64,000 nt of DNA from Hamiltosporidium tvaerminnensis (lineage: Eukaryota; Microsporidia; Dubosqiidae): NCBI GenBank assembly GCA_022605425.2, contig CM061247.1, positions 310,001 through 374,000 on the forward strand, in the 5' to 3' direction. Positions 10,790-20,951 of this stretch are shown here, piece by piece. The notes beneath the pieces were generated by a model. It searched no databases and was not told the DNA's origin. It was given only the letters and a program-made list of their open reading frames with translations. The translations under genes were made by a program, and so were the position numbers. Position 1 is the stretch's first letter. Each line of letters opens with the position of its first letter.

Positions 10790-10980
10790 AATTTAATTAT
10801 ATATTGCATCGTTTCCTTAAATATATAATAAAATAATAAATTATATATTGCATCGGTTCCTTAAATTTATAATAAAATAATAAATTATATACTTCACCTT
10901 TTTCTTAAATTTATAATAAATTTATACTTTACATTACCTTAAATTTATAATAAATTAATAAATTATATTTCTTTTAAGAA
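10790..10980. repeat. Minisatellite, about 54-bp period, 3-4 diverging copies
   Basis: Units contain TTATATATTGCATCG, then TTCCTTAAATTTATAATAAA and ATAATAAA. The repeat decays to the right. Confidence 0.75.
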
Positions 10981-11062
10981 GATAATATTATAATAAGTTG
11001 AAATTTTACAAAAGTCAAATATTCTTTAACTTTTGTTATCTAAAATTCCAATAAAAAATTAC

Positions 11063-11185
11063 AATTTTTTTAATTTTTTTTAATTTTTTTAATTTTTTTT
11101 AATTTTTTTTAATTTTTTTTAATTTTTTTTATATTTTTTTAATTTTTTTTAATTTTTTTTAATTTTTTTAATTTTTTTTAATTAT
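11063..11185. repeat. 10-bp-phased (AATTTTTTTT)n array
   Basis: About a dozen units of AA followed by eight T, most exactly ten bases long, with one variant (ATATTTTTTT). It ends roughly 155 bases before the SCY1-like start. The unit length is close to one DNA helical turn, so the T-tracts lie on one face of the helix. Confidence 0.9.
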
Positions 11186-11329
11186 TTTTATAGACTTAAA
11201 GAGTAGATTACTGATAAACAGTATAATGTTCTTATAATTGGAAAAATAAAACAGTTTAAATATGAAACATTTAGATAAACAAAGTTTCACTACTCTTCAC
11301 TTTTATCAACCAAACAATAAAAAATATAT

Positions 11330-11332
11330 CCC
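11330..11332 (+). promoter_or_regulatory. CCC start-proximal triplet of the SCY1-like gene
   Basis: ATATATCCCTCAATTG precedes the ATG, with CCC 8 bases before it. It is the only GC-rich spot in the leader and supports the chosen start. Confidence 0.5.
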
Positions 11333-11340
11333 TCAATTGA

Positions 11341-12978
11341 ATGTTTATCTTTAAAAAAGTAATAAACACAAAGAATATTTTTACAACAAAAAAAGAGAAA
11401 ATACACTCAACCAATAAATATGATATTTACCATTCCACTATAAATAATCAAGAATGTTCAATATTTGAATATAAAAAAGAAAAAAATTATAAAAATAAAA
11501 TTCAAGAAAATGGAAAAGCATGTAAAAAACAGAATAAAGAATTTATTGATAAAATAAAAAAAGCAAGTGATTTACTTAAAAATATAAAGCATATAAATAT
11601 TATTGATGTGATTAAAGTAAGTGAAAGTAAAGAAAATATAATTTTATATTCAAAAAAAGTTATTCCGTTTCTATTTATTTATACAAATGAATTAAATGAG
11701 TTTAATAATTATGTTTTGTATAAAATAGGGCTTGTACTTGATTTTTTACATGAGAAATGTAAAATATCACATAATAATATAATTATAGAAAGTCTTTATG
11801 TTGATTTCAATGGAAATATAATTTTAGGCGATTTTGAAGAATTTAGTGGTGCAGAAATATGTTCTATGAATGACGATTATATGTTTAAAGAATTGGTATA
11901 TAAAATTAAAAAATCTGAAAATATTAAAAATAACGAATTTTCTATAAAAGGATATTTAAATATTAATGAAGAAAGATTTGATAAAAATTTTTATAAAAAA
12001 TTTGAAATGAATTTTATTAAATTAAATATTTTAAAAGAATTTGAGAAATATGAGTTTATTGATTGGATAATACAAAATATTAATGAGTTGATAGAAATAT
12101 ATAAAAAGATAATAATTAATTTTTTTGTAAATGAGTTATTTAAAGAATATAAAGTAGAATATAAAATGAGGGTAATTAAATTTGTATTTGAATTAAAAAT
12201 TATAGAATATGAAGAATATATTGAACAAATATTTTCTGTATTAGATAGTAATATAAGATTATTTATATTAAAAAATGTGGATGGAAGACAAATAAAGAAT
12301 TGGACTTCGAATACAATTAATAATATTTCTTTAGGGATTAAATGTAACGATAATAATTTAAGAAGGGAAAGTATAAATTTTATTGGGAAAATTCTTTATA
12401 ATTTAAATGATAAAAATATTAAAGTTGTTTTAAAAGCTATGTCATGTGTAACAGATAAAGAAATAATGAAATATATTCTTCAGTTTTTAAATGAAAATAT
12501 AGATATTTTGAAGAGTAGAAATGAAGATATTTTGAAAGATATTTATAAACTTGTAATGACGTATATTTCATGTGAAGAAGTAAGAAAAGAACTTTTAGTA
12601 ACAATTGAAATTTATTTTAAATATTTCAAACTTCGTAAAATTTATATTGAACTTTTGCCAATAATATGTACAATGTTGGGTGATGAAGCCATTCAAGATT
12701 CGGTATTTGATTTGATAGAAAATATATTAAAATTTATGAAAGAAAATAAAAAAGAATTATTGGTTAAAAATTGGAATGTAAAATCTATAAAAGGCTTCTT
12801 TGGGTTTATGAAAGGTAATAAAGAGGAAAAATCTTCTAAAAATTTAACTGTAATAAATAAAAAAGTTATTGATGAGGGAATATTAGAAAAGAAAGTTGCA
12901 AATATCTCATTTCAAGATAAAGAAAAATATAATGAAGAAGATGAGGATATATCAAATGAATGGAATGAAGAATGGTGA
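11341..12978 (+). CDS. SCY1-like (SCYL1/Cex1-type) pseudokinase with HEAT-like repeats
   Basis: A 545-residue protein with a divergent protein-kinase fold at about 20-230. The catalytic loop reads HNNI (144-147) where HRDxKxxN is expected, and the metal-binding motif reads GDFE (163-166) instead of DFG. It is therefore predicted to be inactive. Residues about 240-480 form repeated amphipathic helices resembling HEAT repeats. The C-terminus is strongly acidic and tryptophan-containing (EDEDISNEWNEEW, 533-545). Kinase-like head, HEAT middle and short acidic/Trp tail match the SCY1 family, whose yeast member Cex1 and animal SCYL1 act in tRNA export and COPI retrograde traffic. It lies downstream of Rab6 on the same strand but 1.1 kb away, so a shared promoter is unlikely. 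Overall similarity is low, so the family call is good but not certain. Confidence 0.7.
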   Translation: MFIFKKVINTKNIFTTKKEKIHSTNKYDIYHSTINNQECSIFEYKKEKNYKNKIQENGKACKKQNKEFIDKIKKASDLLKNIKHINIIDVIKVSESKENIILYSKKVIPFLFIYTNELNEFNNYVLYKIGLVLDFLHEKCKISHNNIIIESLYVDFNGNIILGDFEEFSGAEICSMNDDYMFKELVYKIKKSENIKNNEFSIKGYLNINEERFDKNFYKKFEMNFIKLNILKEFEKYEFIDWIIQNINELIEIYKKIIINFFVNELFKEYKVEYKMRVIKFVFELKIIEYEEYIEQIFSVLDSNIRLFILKNVDGRQIKNWTSNTINNISLGIKCNDNNLRRESINFIGKILYNLNDKNIKVVLKAMSCVTDKEIMKYILQFLNENIDILKSRNEDILKDIYKLVMTYISCEEVRKELLVTIEIYFKYFKLRKIYIELLPIICTMLGDEAIQDSVFDLIENILKFMKENKKELLVKNWNVKSIKGFFGFMKGNKEEKSSKNLTVINKKVIDEGILEKKVANISFQDKEKYNEEDEDISNEWNEEW

Positions 12979-15325
12979 TTCTTTACAAATGTTTTTTCAA
13001 ATAGATATTATATACGTATTGGACAAATATTTTTGTTTTAGGAAATCAAGATATAGTTTTCACAAAATATTTCACATTAAATTAAATTTATAAATAAATT
13101 TTTTATTTTTAATCTAAACTTTTTGTCAAATTTTTTAGATCACTCTTAGCAAATCATAAAAATATTCAATGATGGACAATTTTTATTGGTAGTTGGATCT
13201 AAAACATTTTAATATTCTTTTTTTTATTTAACTCATTCTTTAAGAAGATTTTTTTTTCTAATTTCGCGCAAATACATTGAATTAATAAGTTTGGTATTTT
13301 TTTGATTATCATTTTCTTCTTGGGAACATTTTTTTTAACGATTACATAGATCGCATGTGAATATTACCACTTTACACAAAACAATAGCTGTCCCTCTCTT
13401 ATTTTGTCTTGCCTCCAATCTAATTATGAATGAAAAAATGATTTCTACTATCTTTCTCTGCCATATGACTGCATATATGTCTCTATTCTTACTGGTATTA
13501 AGAGCTTTTTGAATTAAAATACATGATATTTTATGATGAATCCATGCCAATTTATAGATATGAAATTCACTCGATATTAAACTTGGCTGTTCAGCTTAAA
13601 AAATTGTATTTTCATTATTTTGTTTAAACGATTTGAAACGATATTGCAACGTAATTATATTTTTAATTAAAATATTATATTAAACTTAGAATTAAACACA
13701 AATAAATTCCTTTGGTATTTCTATTTTAAATTCGTTTTTTCAAGTAACTACTTGTTTAAAAAATACTCGGACCTAAGAATTTCTTAAACAGAAGGACTAG
13801 ACATTGTTTTAAAGACTAAAATTTTTATTTTTAAGTGATCTGGATAGAAATAACGATTTAATCAATTCTAAAATCTAGTATGGTGTGTTTAATGTTTTTT
13901 AAAATCTAAAATCTTTTTAAATTTCTAGATTTCTATTATATTGCTATTTTTATTTTACGAAACAAAATTAATTTTTATATAAAATAGCATGTTTTTGTCA
14001 AGTTGCATCTGTTTGTATTTTTATACCATTTAAAATGCGATATTACCTATAAATATATTATTTATGATTTAACTTTAACTTTTAAATTCGTAACTTAAAT
14101 ATTTACAAAGGTTTCTATCGGGATTTTCATTTATATCTAAGTTTAAGGCGAAATAAATATTTTTATTGGTGCAAGATGCGAGTTATTAATATTCCTCGAG
14201 TTATTAATACTCCTCGTTTTTCAGGTGTGTCTTTTTAGGCTGATATTTCTTTGTCATTCTAGATATTTTAAAATTTCAAAAAAATAATTGCTTCACAATT
14301 AGATAACTTCTATGTTTATACTGTAATTTCACTTTTTATTCATTTGGATATTTTTTTCTAAATTAATTCAATAGTCCATAAAAATAATCCTAAAAAAAAA
14401 TTAAATATATGATTTACTATATTTAAACATTAGTTTAATACTGTTGGGTTTATATAATTTAAAGTTTTCAGGCCTATTTTGTTATTTTGTGGAGTAAGAT
14501 GATTCATTAAAAGCTAATTTAGTTCACGATAATGATACATTAATATAAATATTACAAAAGTACATAAGCACATATACCTTTATAGTAGTCTAATTTGATA
14601 AAAAAAGTATCAGAAGTACAAGTTTTGGCATATAAAATTTCAAGGCTAAAAATACATAAGCTTTGGTTAAATTTATTACTAGTTAACCATTATATTTAAA
14701 AAATGAAAAACGGTATCTAAGAAAAGCGATTCATGGTAAATAAATCTAAAACCAACGATTAAAAAAACAAAGACTAGGCTTATATCATTATAATTCTAGT
14801 ATAAACATAAACTGGATTAAAAGTAGAAGCAATTGGTTTTATAAATATGCGTTTCGGGTATTGTTGTTCAATATATCTTAAAATAAAAATCCAAAGCCTC
14901 GAGATAAGCTCATATTTTGCCATATCAAAAGACCTAAGATATTTCATAGTTCGAATAAGATGTATTAAAACTATTGCCCGTCAGCCGGAATATTACTTGG
15001 TTTTGACCCTTCACGATTTTTCTTATTATAAGTATTTTTTTTAGATAATTTACTAAAAATATAAATAAAATTACAACCATAGATAATTTTATTATGAATT
15101 CGTATAATAAAATTCCATATTTTAACATTTTTCCAATCCTTAAATCATATTTTCTGTTATTTTATACTAAAAAAAACGAACTAAAACAACAAAAAATATT
15201 GAGCGTAATTTTTTAATAAATAATTATTTGTTGAGATTTATTACAAATGATTTATTGACATTTTGGGTTGAATTTAGAATAAGAAATTACCAAAAATGAT
15301 TTCAAAAAATGCTTATTCTTTACTT
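12979..15325. other. AT-rich intergenic DNA, no gene supported
   Basis: About 2.3 kb with only short open frames (for example around 13335-13550 on the minus strand and 14847-15128 on both strands) that lack recognisable motifs. No repeat shared with other parts of the window was identified. Confidence 0.5.
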
Positions 15326-16330
15326 ACTTATTTCATTCAAATTTTACCTCTCGATGTAGAGCCCCGGTCTCTAAACTTTTTAGCTCTCGGGCCACATTAA
15401 CTTCTAAAAAAATTCCCGCAGGCCAAAAACTCACATCTTTTTATGCTATCATACTGAAAAATATCTCTGCTATTTTAATTATTCTTATTTTTAATTCAGA
15501 TATTTAAAGTTTCATATAGATGTTCATAAAAATAAACATGTATATTAACGCTATTCTCTATAAAAATAGGCAAATAAATTACTGAAACTTCATAAGAGCC
15601 TTCTAGTCACGCAATTCAATCATTTTCATGAATTTTCTCGAGGTTTTATTTCCACTTCTAGCTTGATTTATTTGTGCGAAGAAACATTTTCTAAAGTGAA
15701 ATATACAAAAATCCATTTACAAATCTAAATTTAAGACAATCACTCGAAGTCGTTTCTGGTAAATTCTACTAGTAAATTTAACCCAAAATATAACAAATTA
15801 TCACTGAAAAATCTCAACTACATCAATCTCATCAATAATATATTATGTAATATACTTTTTGTTATTTCGTTTTGATTTTTTAGAGTATAAAATAGTATAA
15901 AAATAATTGCTGGTTTAAAAAAAATGATGAAAACTTTATGAATCTTCTTTGTATCACAAATTCATGCCTAAATTATCTATAATTGCAATACTTTTTGTAT
16001 GATTTATCTATATTTTTATATTTTATTTCCTTATTTAAAAGAAAAATCAATTAATAAATAAAATTGAGGCGGGCCAGAAAAATATAACCGCGGGCCGGAT
16101 GAAAAGTGTCCACAGGCCGTAGTTTGAATATCCCCGATGCAGAGGATGAACAAATATAGGTTTCTGATTGATTCTGTTGTTTTTTGTAACTCTTGATTTT
16201 AAAGGAACGGCTTATATATTCAGTGTAGTTTAAATCTCACTAAAATGTCAACAATTATTTTCAAACGATTCTGCCCACTCGTTGCCAAGCAGATGGTTTT
16301 TAATGTGGTTATCCTTCCTTTAGTTATCTG
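15326..16330 (-). mobile_element. SINE-like repeat S2, copy 1, split by a hAT-like MITE
   Basis: Read on the minus strand it begins near 16330 with GGAAGGATAACCACATTAAA and CTTGGCAACGAGTG, and ends near 15326 in a tail related to AATAAGTAAGTAAAG. The middle, GATTTAAACTACACTGAATA, matches copies at 28331-28660 and 36962-37380. Internally it is interrupted by 15361-16135. Its first 100 bases resemble the start of S3, so S2 and S3 share a 5' module but differ downstream. Confidence 0.7.
15361..16135. mobile_element. hAT-like nonautonomous element (MITE) with 8-bp target duplication
   Basis: The ends carry inverted, GC-rich sequence unlike the AT-rich interior. The left end is GCCCCGGTCTCTAAAC followed by CTCGGGCCACA. 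The right end, reverse complemented, is GGGGATATTCAAAC followed by GGCCTGTGGACAC and then a GGCCCGCGG block. Flanks GATGTAGA (15353-15360) and GATGCAGA (16136-16143) match at 7 of 8, the duplication length typical of hAT transposons. S2 copies at 28460-28480 and 37320-37340 show the unoccupied site. The 775-bp interior has no transposase frame, so it would depend on a transposase in trans. Confidence 0.75.
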
Positions 16331-17793
16331 TTAATTTAGATTTATAAATATTTTATTGTGAATTTCTTTTAGAGAATGATTTTTCCACATCTAAGTTGTC
16401 TCAAAAGCGAAAATAGTACTTCGAGCAATTTAATGAACGTTATTGATTTGCGTAGGGAAATGACTCTTATAAAATTCCTGCAATCACTTTGAATATTTTC
16501 TTTTTAAAATATTTTTATGATACATTTTTATTTTTTTAAAATCCATGTGAAATTTCCATCACATCACCAAAATATTATCAATAAACATTGACTGTATACT
16601 TTTCATCACTTTAATATCAAATACAAGAAGGTTTGACTCTCAAGACTTTTTATATAAATCAATACAGCCTGCGAGCTTAAAATTTTGACGAGTTTTGATA
16701 CAAAGAACGAAGAAACCGGAGAAAAGCTATAAAATCTAGATTGATTAATTTATTATATAAAAATGATAAAATTTCAAATAAAGCTTAACCATGGTGTTTT
16801 AATTAGAAAGTTTGTAATTCAACATTAGTTGCAAAGACTTTTTATTATAAAAAATTCTTGATTGAGATATAAATATTTCAAAGTTTTTTTCAAGGAGAAT
16901 TAAACCAAATATTTAATCCTCTTTTAAAATAAGATATTACTCTTGAGTTTCTTCATATTTTTTGATACTTTCAAATTCGTCTGCTTCACAAAAATATTTT
17001 ATCGTAAATTATCTAAATAGCTATAAAATACTACACGAAAAAAGATCGTTACCGATTTTACGAAAGGTTCTTGGGTTTCCAATAAATACTTGATACTATG
17101 AAAACAATAGTGCCTTTATTCTTGTTATATACTTAAACTATTAAAGATATTCATATATGATAATAATTTATAATTTTGATAAGTTAAAAATCTTTTAAAC
17201 AAACTTTTTTATAGTTTTCAGTAGGTTTCTCGAGCTCTTTAATACATTTATGTCATTTTGTAAGTTTTTTTGGTAGATAACCTTTATATTTAGGAAAAGG
17301 CTTGATAACGATATGTATCTCTAACCTGTATTCATATAAAAGAATATTAATTTATCCGAAGAGAATATATAAAAACCACAACTACCTTATTCACATTATA
17401 TTAATAAATTTTATAACGCCTTAACATAATAACTCATATTTAGTGTATAAACATCGTCTTAGAATCTATATAATTTTATTGAGCGAAAAAGTATCATATC
17501 TCGATAAAATTATGGAAATTATATTTTCTATAAGTCCCAATCGGAATATTTCTTCAAACACGAAATATATTTTAAAAACTAACTATCTATAATTTAAATG
17601 CTATATTTGCTGCATTACTTACAAGATAATTATAACGAGGATTATATAAAAGATTAAATTATTTTCTCTAGGTTTATAGCATGAGTCTATCAGAATAATT
17701 TTGGATGTTTTTAGAATTTTATATATAATTTTTAACAATTTTTATTCAATAAAAAAGAGTATAAAATATTAAAAATTAAGAGGAAAAAATCAT
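16331..17793. other. AT-rich intergenic DNA, nothing recognised
   Basis: No open frame of note, no RNA gene and no shared repeat detected. It lies downstream of the LRR gene, which is read leftward. Confidence 0.5.
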
Positions 17794-19116
17794 TTATAAA
17801 AAACGAAATATTCCGTTATTGTCAGATTCATTCGTATAATCTAACCAGTTTGGAATATCAGTAAACCGATTTAATGCAAACAACGGAACCAAGGAATCAT
17901 AATCTTCCTGATTATTAAGATAATCTCTATATAATGATATTTGTCTTTTGTTATAACATAGAATATTGAAAACTTCACTTACCGGAGGCAATCCATCTGC
18001 GATTAGATTCGAAGGAAAACTCTTTGAAGCATTAAAAAACAATTTATAATTTCTTTCTGATTTAGTTTTGAAATGTAACGAACAAAGTTTATATTTTACC
18101 GGATAATTATTAGATAGAAATGTGTATGTAGTTTGATGTTCTATATAACTTTCAAAATAAGGACCTGTACAATATGAACATTCTTTTACCGACATAATAT
18201 GGTTTCTAAGATTCGAATCTATGTATTTATAAATTGGCAAATTGCTTATAAACATTCTTCTTGAGCAAATTTCTTTCAACGAAAAAAAATTGTTTTTCTT
18301 GATTGTTTTTACAGGTGTTTTTTCTGTAAAGTCACACCATGAACAATCTAATTCAGATAAATTTGGTAATTGTAAAATTTCTATCGGTATATATTTAATA
18401 TAATTTCTTGAAATATTTAAATATCTTAATGAAACCAATCTTCCGATTGTTTCTGGTAATTCAAAAAATTTGTTACAATCTAAATGTAATGTTTCCAATT
18501 TTTTTAGAGCTACAATTGTATTTGGTAGTGAACTTAATTCATTTTGTGATAAGTTCAATTCTCTTAAATTAACTAAATGCCCTATCTCATCTGGTAATTT
18601 ATTTATTTTATTTCTTGCTAAAATCAATATTTGTAAATTATGTAATTTTCCTATCGCAGAAGGAATCGTTTCTAAATAATTGCAACAAACTTGAAAAATT
18701 TTTATATTTTCTAAGTATTGAATTTCATCAGACAATTCAATGAGAAATCTTCGACATAAATAAATCTGTTGACCAATATTTTTTTTATCAGAAACAATAT
18801 GTTTAACGTAACAATTTTTTCTCAACGCATCTCTATAAGTTGACTCAAAACTCTCAAATAAATTTTCTCCACAAACCTTCTCATAATCTAAAAATGATTT
18901 ACGAGGAGACACATTTAAATTATTTTGAATTATCTTGTTTACCTTTGCCATTTTAGATGCAAAGTTTAATTTCGGATATGGATTATATTCTATAGTTTGC
19001 AAGTCATATGGAAACAAATGATCATCTATATTGTAAAAACGCAGTATATCGGGTGTATGAGAATTGGATTTGCCCAAACATATTTTCTTTAGGTGGTTAC
19101 TCTGTGAATTTCCCAT
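17794..19116 (-). CDS. Leucine-rich-repeat protein with N-myristoylation signal and Cys-rich tail
   Basis: A 440-residue protein. The N-terminus MGNSQS fits the N-myristoylation consensus (Gly2, Ser6), suggesting membrane anchoring after Met removal. Residues about 136-262 contain five or six 23-residue leucine-rich repeats of the LxxLxLxxNxLxxLPxxI type, as in Ras-interacting and adenylate-cyclase-type LRR proteins (FQVCCNYLETIPSAI, LILARNKINKLPDEI and following units). A C-terminal region contains CSYCTGPYFESY (313-324) and a later CSLHF, which could bind metal. LRR proteins with a C-terminal CxxC-GP[FY] motif also occur in other fungi, but I cannot name the family. A signalling or scaffold role is inferred. 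The start is fixed by the MGNSQ motif. The gene is divergent from the DONSON-like gene, with 674 bases between starts. Confidence 0.8.
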   Translation of the reverse strand: MGNSQSNHLKKICLGKSNSHTPDILRFYNIDDHLFPYDLQTIEYNPYPKLNFASKMAKVNKIIQNNLNVSPRKSFLDYEKVCGENLFESFESTYRDALRKNCYVKHIVSDKKNIGQQIYLCRRFLIELSDEIQYLENIKIFQVCCNYLETIPSAIGKLHNLQILILARNKINKLPDEIGHLVNLRELNLSQNELSSLPNTIVALKKLETLHLDCNKFFELPETIGRLVSLRYLNISRNYIKYIPIEILQLPNLSELDCSWCDFTEKTPVKTIKKNNFFSLKEICSRRMFISNLPIYKYIDSNLRNHIMSVKECSYCTGPYFESYIEHQTTYTFLSNNYPVKYKLCSLHFKTKSERNYKLFFNASKSFPSNLIADGLPPVSEVFNILCYNKRQISLYRDYLNNQEDYDSLVPLFALNRFTDIPNWLDYTNESDNNGIFRFL

Positions 19117-19787
19117 TCTACTGAAATAAAAGATTTTAATATATTCTAATGAGTTTTAGATTAGATAATACATCACGTTTTGATTGGTTTTTATAAAAAT
19201 CTTACGTTAAGAGCACAAGTTTAAACCACAAAAAAACAATTTGATAATATTAATTTACGGTTTGAATTTGAGCAAAAATTGTTTCATTAAAGATTTTAGA
19301 ATTCATATTTAAGTTATTTATCAAACATAATTCATGAAGTCAAATGTTTTTAAAAGAGATTAAACAATAGATTCATTTTCTTTGTATAAAGATTTTACTT
19401 GTGATGTCCTTTGCTTTATTATACGTCATTTCTTATTCACAATACATGGTTATTTAGTTTGATTGTCTTCTCTATTTTGAATCAATGCTTGAATTTTTAT
19501 AAGTCTATTCGCACTAAGGGTTTCATATCCAGCTGGGTTGGTTACTAAAAGTCAAATCAGATTTTGTATGTGTTTTTAATGGAATGAATTACAATCACGC
19601 TGGTATTTTTATAAAACCGCTGTATATCTTTGTTGCTCTTTTGAATTAGCACAGATTCAAACACAAATTACCAATAAAATTTATTTTTGAGTATTTCTTA
19701 AATGGAAACATCAAACGTAACTTTATTCATCAAAAATGAAATTTCAAATCGATTTTTAAATAATTTTTTTAAATTTTTCATTTGCTT
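19117..19787. promoter_or_regulatory. Divergent intergenic region between LRR and DONSON-like genes
   Basis: This 0.67-kb stretch separates two divergently read genes and must contain both promoters. Small open frames on both strands near 19700-19950 are overlaps or chance. No specific operator is seen apart from the CCC at 19788. Confidence 0.4.
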
Positions 19788-19790
19788 CCC
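19788..19790 (+). promoter_or_regulatory. CCC triplet abutting the DONSON-like start codon
   Basis: The sequence TTTGCTTCCCATGG places CCC directly against the ATG at 19791. The frame is also open three codons upstream from a TTG, but the ATG with an adjoining CCC motif is the better start. Confidence 0.55.
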
Positions 19791-20573
19791 ATGGATAAAA
19801 AATATGAAACCGAGGACAAAGAAAATATTATTGAACACAACAAAATTCCTACGGGAAATCCATTTAGTCTTTTTAAAAATTATATCAATGAAAGTAAAGT
19901 AGCATTTGCTCCGATAACAAAAAATACCACAATAAAAATTGATGACGAGCAATTTTTTGAAATTCTCAAAAAGAAAAATATTGAATCAAAGCCAAATATT
20001 AAGGAAGAAGTTCATAAACCAATTCTAGACAATTTCAATATTATAATTGAAGAAAAAATGGACATAAAAATGATAAAATATTATAAATTTCCATTTTCTG
20101 ATCAAATTAAAGTTTCAGACACACAACTATTTGCACAACTTTATGCCGAATGGAAAATCGCTTTTAAAAATGTATTTTCTAACTACAGAAAGTATTCAAA
20201 TTCATTCGTTATGAAATTTGATTCCGAATTTTTAATATTTGACACATTTTTACAAACAACTTTGGGAATGAAAAAATATTTTATAAAAAATGATATAAAA
20301 TTTGAACAAATACAAAACCGTTTGAAAATATTATCTCCTACTGATATTCTACTTGTATATGATTTTATAATAAATATAGAAGTAAATCAACTTGATAATT
20401 TGCCATTTATTATCTCCAAACACGAATATTATAATTCTACTGTCTATGAAACGACTATAACCACACTCAAACCAATAAAAAAAGCCGAAAATATTTTTTT
20501 TACTTATAAAATCAATGGATATTTTCTATATGAAGATTTTAAAGAATATATAAATAAACAAATCAAATTTTAA
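19791..20573 (+). CDS. Probable DONSON/Humpty-dumpty family replication protein (minimal form)
   Basis: A 260-residue protein with no signal peptide or membrane segment. Several spaced motifs resemble animal DONSON in the same order: NPFSLF (23-28), EWKIAFKNVF (120-129), FLIF (147-150), TTLGMKKYFIKNDIKF (156-171; the family has a TTxG[LM]+ ...I.F pattern), a FIIN segment (192-195), LPFIISKHEYYNST (204-217; family LPxLLSPxxFxxAT) and YKINGY (239-244; family xEIxGP). DONSON scaffolds assembly of the CMG replicative helicase in animals. Yeasts appear to lack it. At 260 residues it is under half the animal length, with the unconserved N-terminal region mostly gone. The call comes from motif recognition alone. 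A lineage-specific unknown is the alternative. Confidence 0.55.
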   Translation: MDKKYETEDKENIIEHNKIPTGNPFSLFKNYINESKVAFAPITKNTTIKIDDEQFFEILKKKNIESKPNIKEEVHKPILDNFNIIIEEKMDIKMIKYYKFPFSDQIKVSDTQLFAQLYAEWKIAFKNVFSNYRKYSNSFVMKFDSEFLIFDTFLQTTLGMKKYFIKNDIKFEQIQNRLKILSPTDILLVYDFIINIEVNQLDNLPFIISKHEYYNSTVYETTITTLKPIKKAENIFFTYKINGYFLYEDFKEYINKQIKF

Positions 20574-20680
20574 AATAAAAAAACAACTTTTTTTGAATCA
20601 GAATTCGTTTTTTAAATTTTAAAATAAAAAAACCAACCTTTTTTTTTGATTCAGAATTCGTTTTTTAAATTTCAAAAATA
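20568..20680. repeat. Two-copy tandem repeat at the 3' end of the DONSON-like gene, about 52-bp period
   Basis: TTTTAAAATAAAAAAACAAC with GATTCAGAATTCGTTTTTTAAATTT occurs twice. The first copy starts at the stop codon, so the repeat forms the 3' UTR and convergent spacer facing the DHHC gene. Confidence 0.8.
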
Positions 20681-20951
20681 GCAGTTTTCTAAATATTAAA
20701 AGCTTCAACTTAAAAATTAAATCTATAAAAATTTTTCTTCTATTGACTGGTCAGAAATAAAAAGTTTGTTTACTCTATTTTAATCCATGGATTTGGTTAA
20801 ATAAATTCTTTAATATTTTTTTTCGACAATAAGTAGTTTGTCTGAATAAAAAAAACTAAAATTTTTAAAAATATCGTTTTTCTATTGTCTTTAAATTTAA
20901 ACGCAAAAATATTTTACAGAACAAAAAAATGAATGAAAATTTTATTACATC

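Noticed and set aside
12896-13093. 65-codon frame overlapping the SCY1-like 3' end
   Set aside because: Out-of-frame overlap with a well-supported gene, no independent evidence.
13335-13550. 71-codon minus-strand frame
   Set aside because: No recognisable domain, isolated; considered chance or old debris.
19698-19952. Overlapping frames on both strands at the DONSON-like start
   Set aside because: They overlap the better supported frame starting at 19791 and lack motifs.
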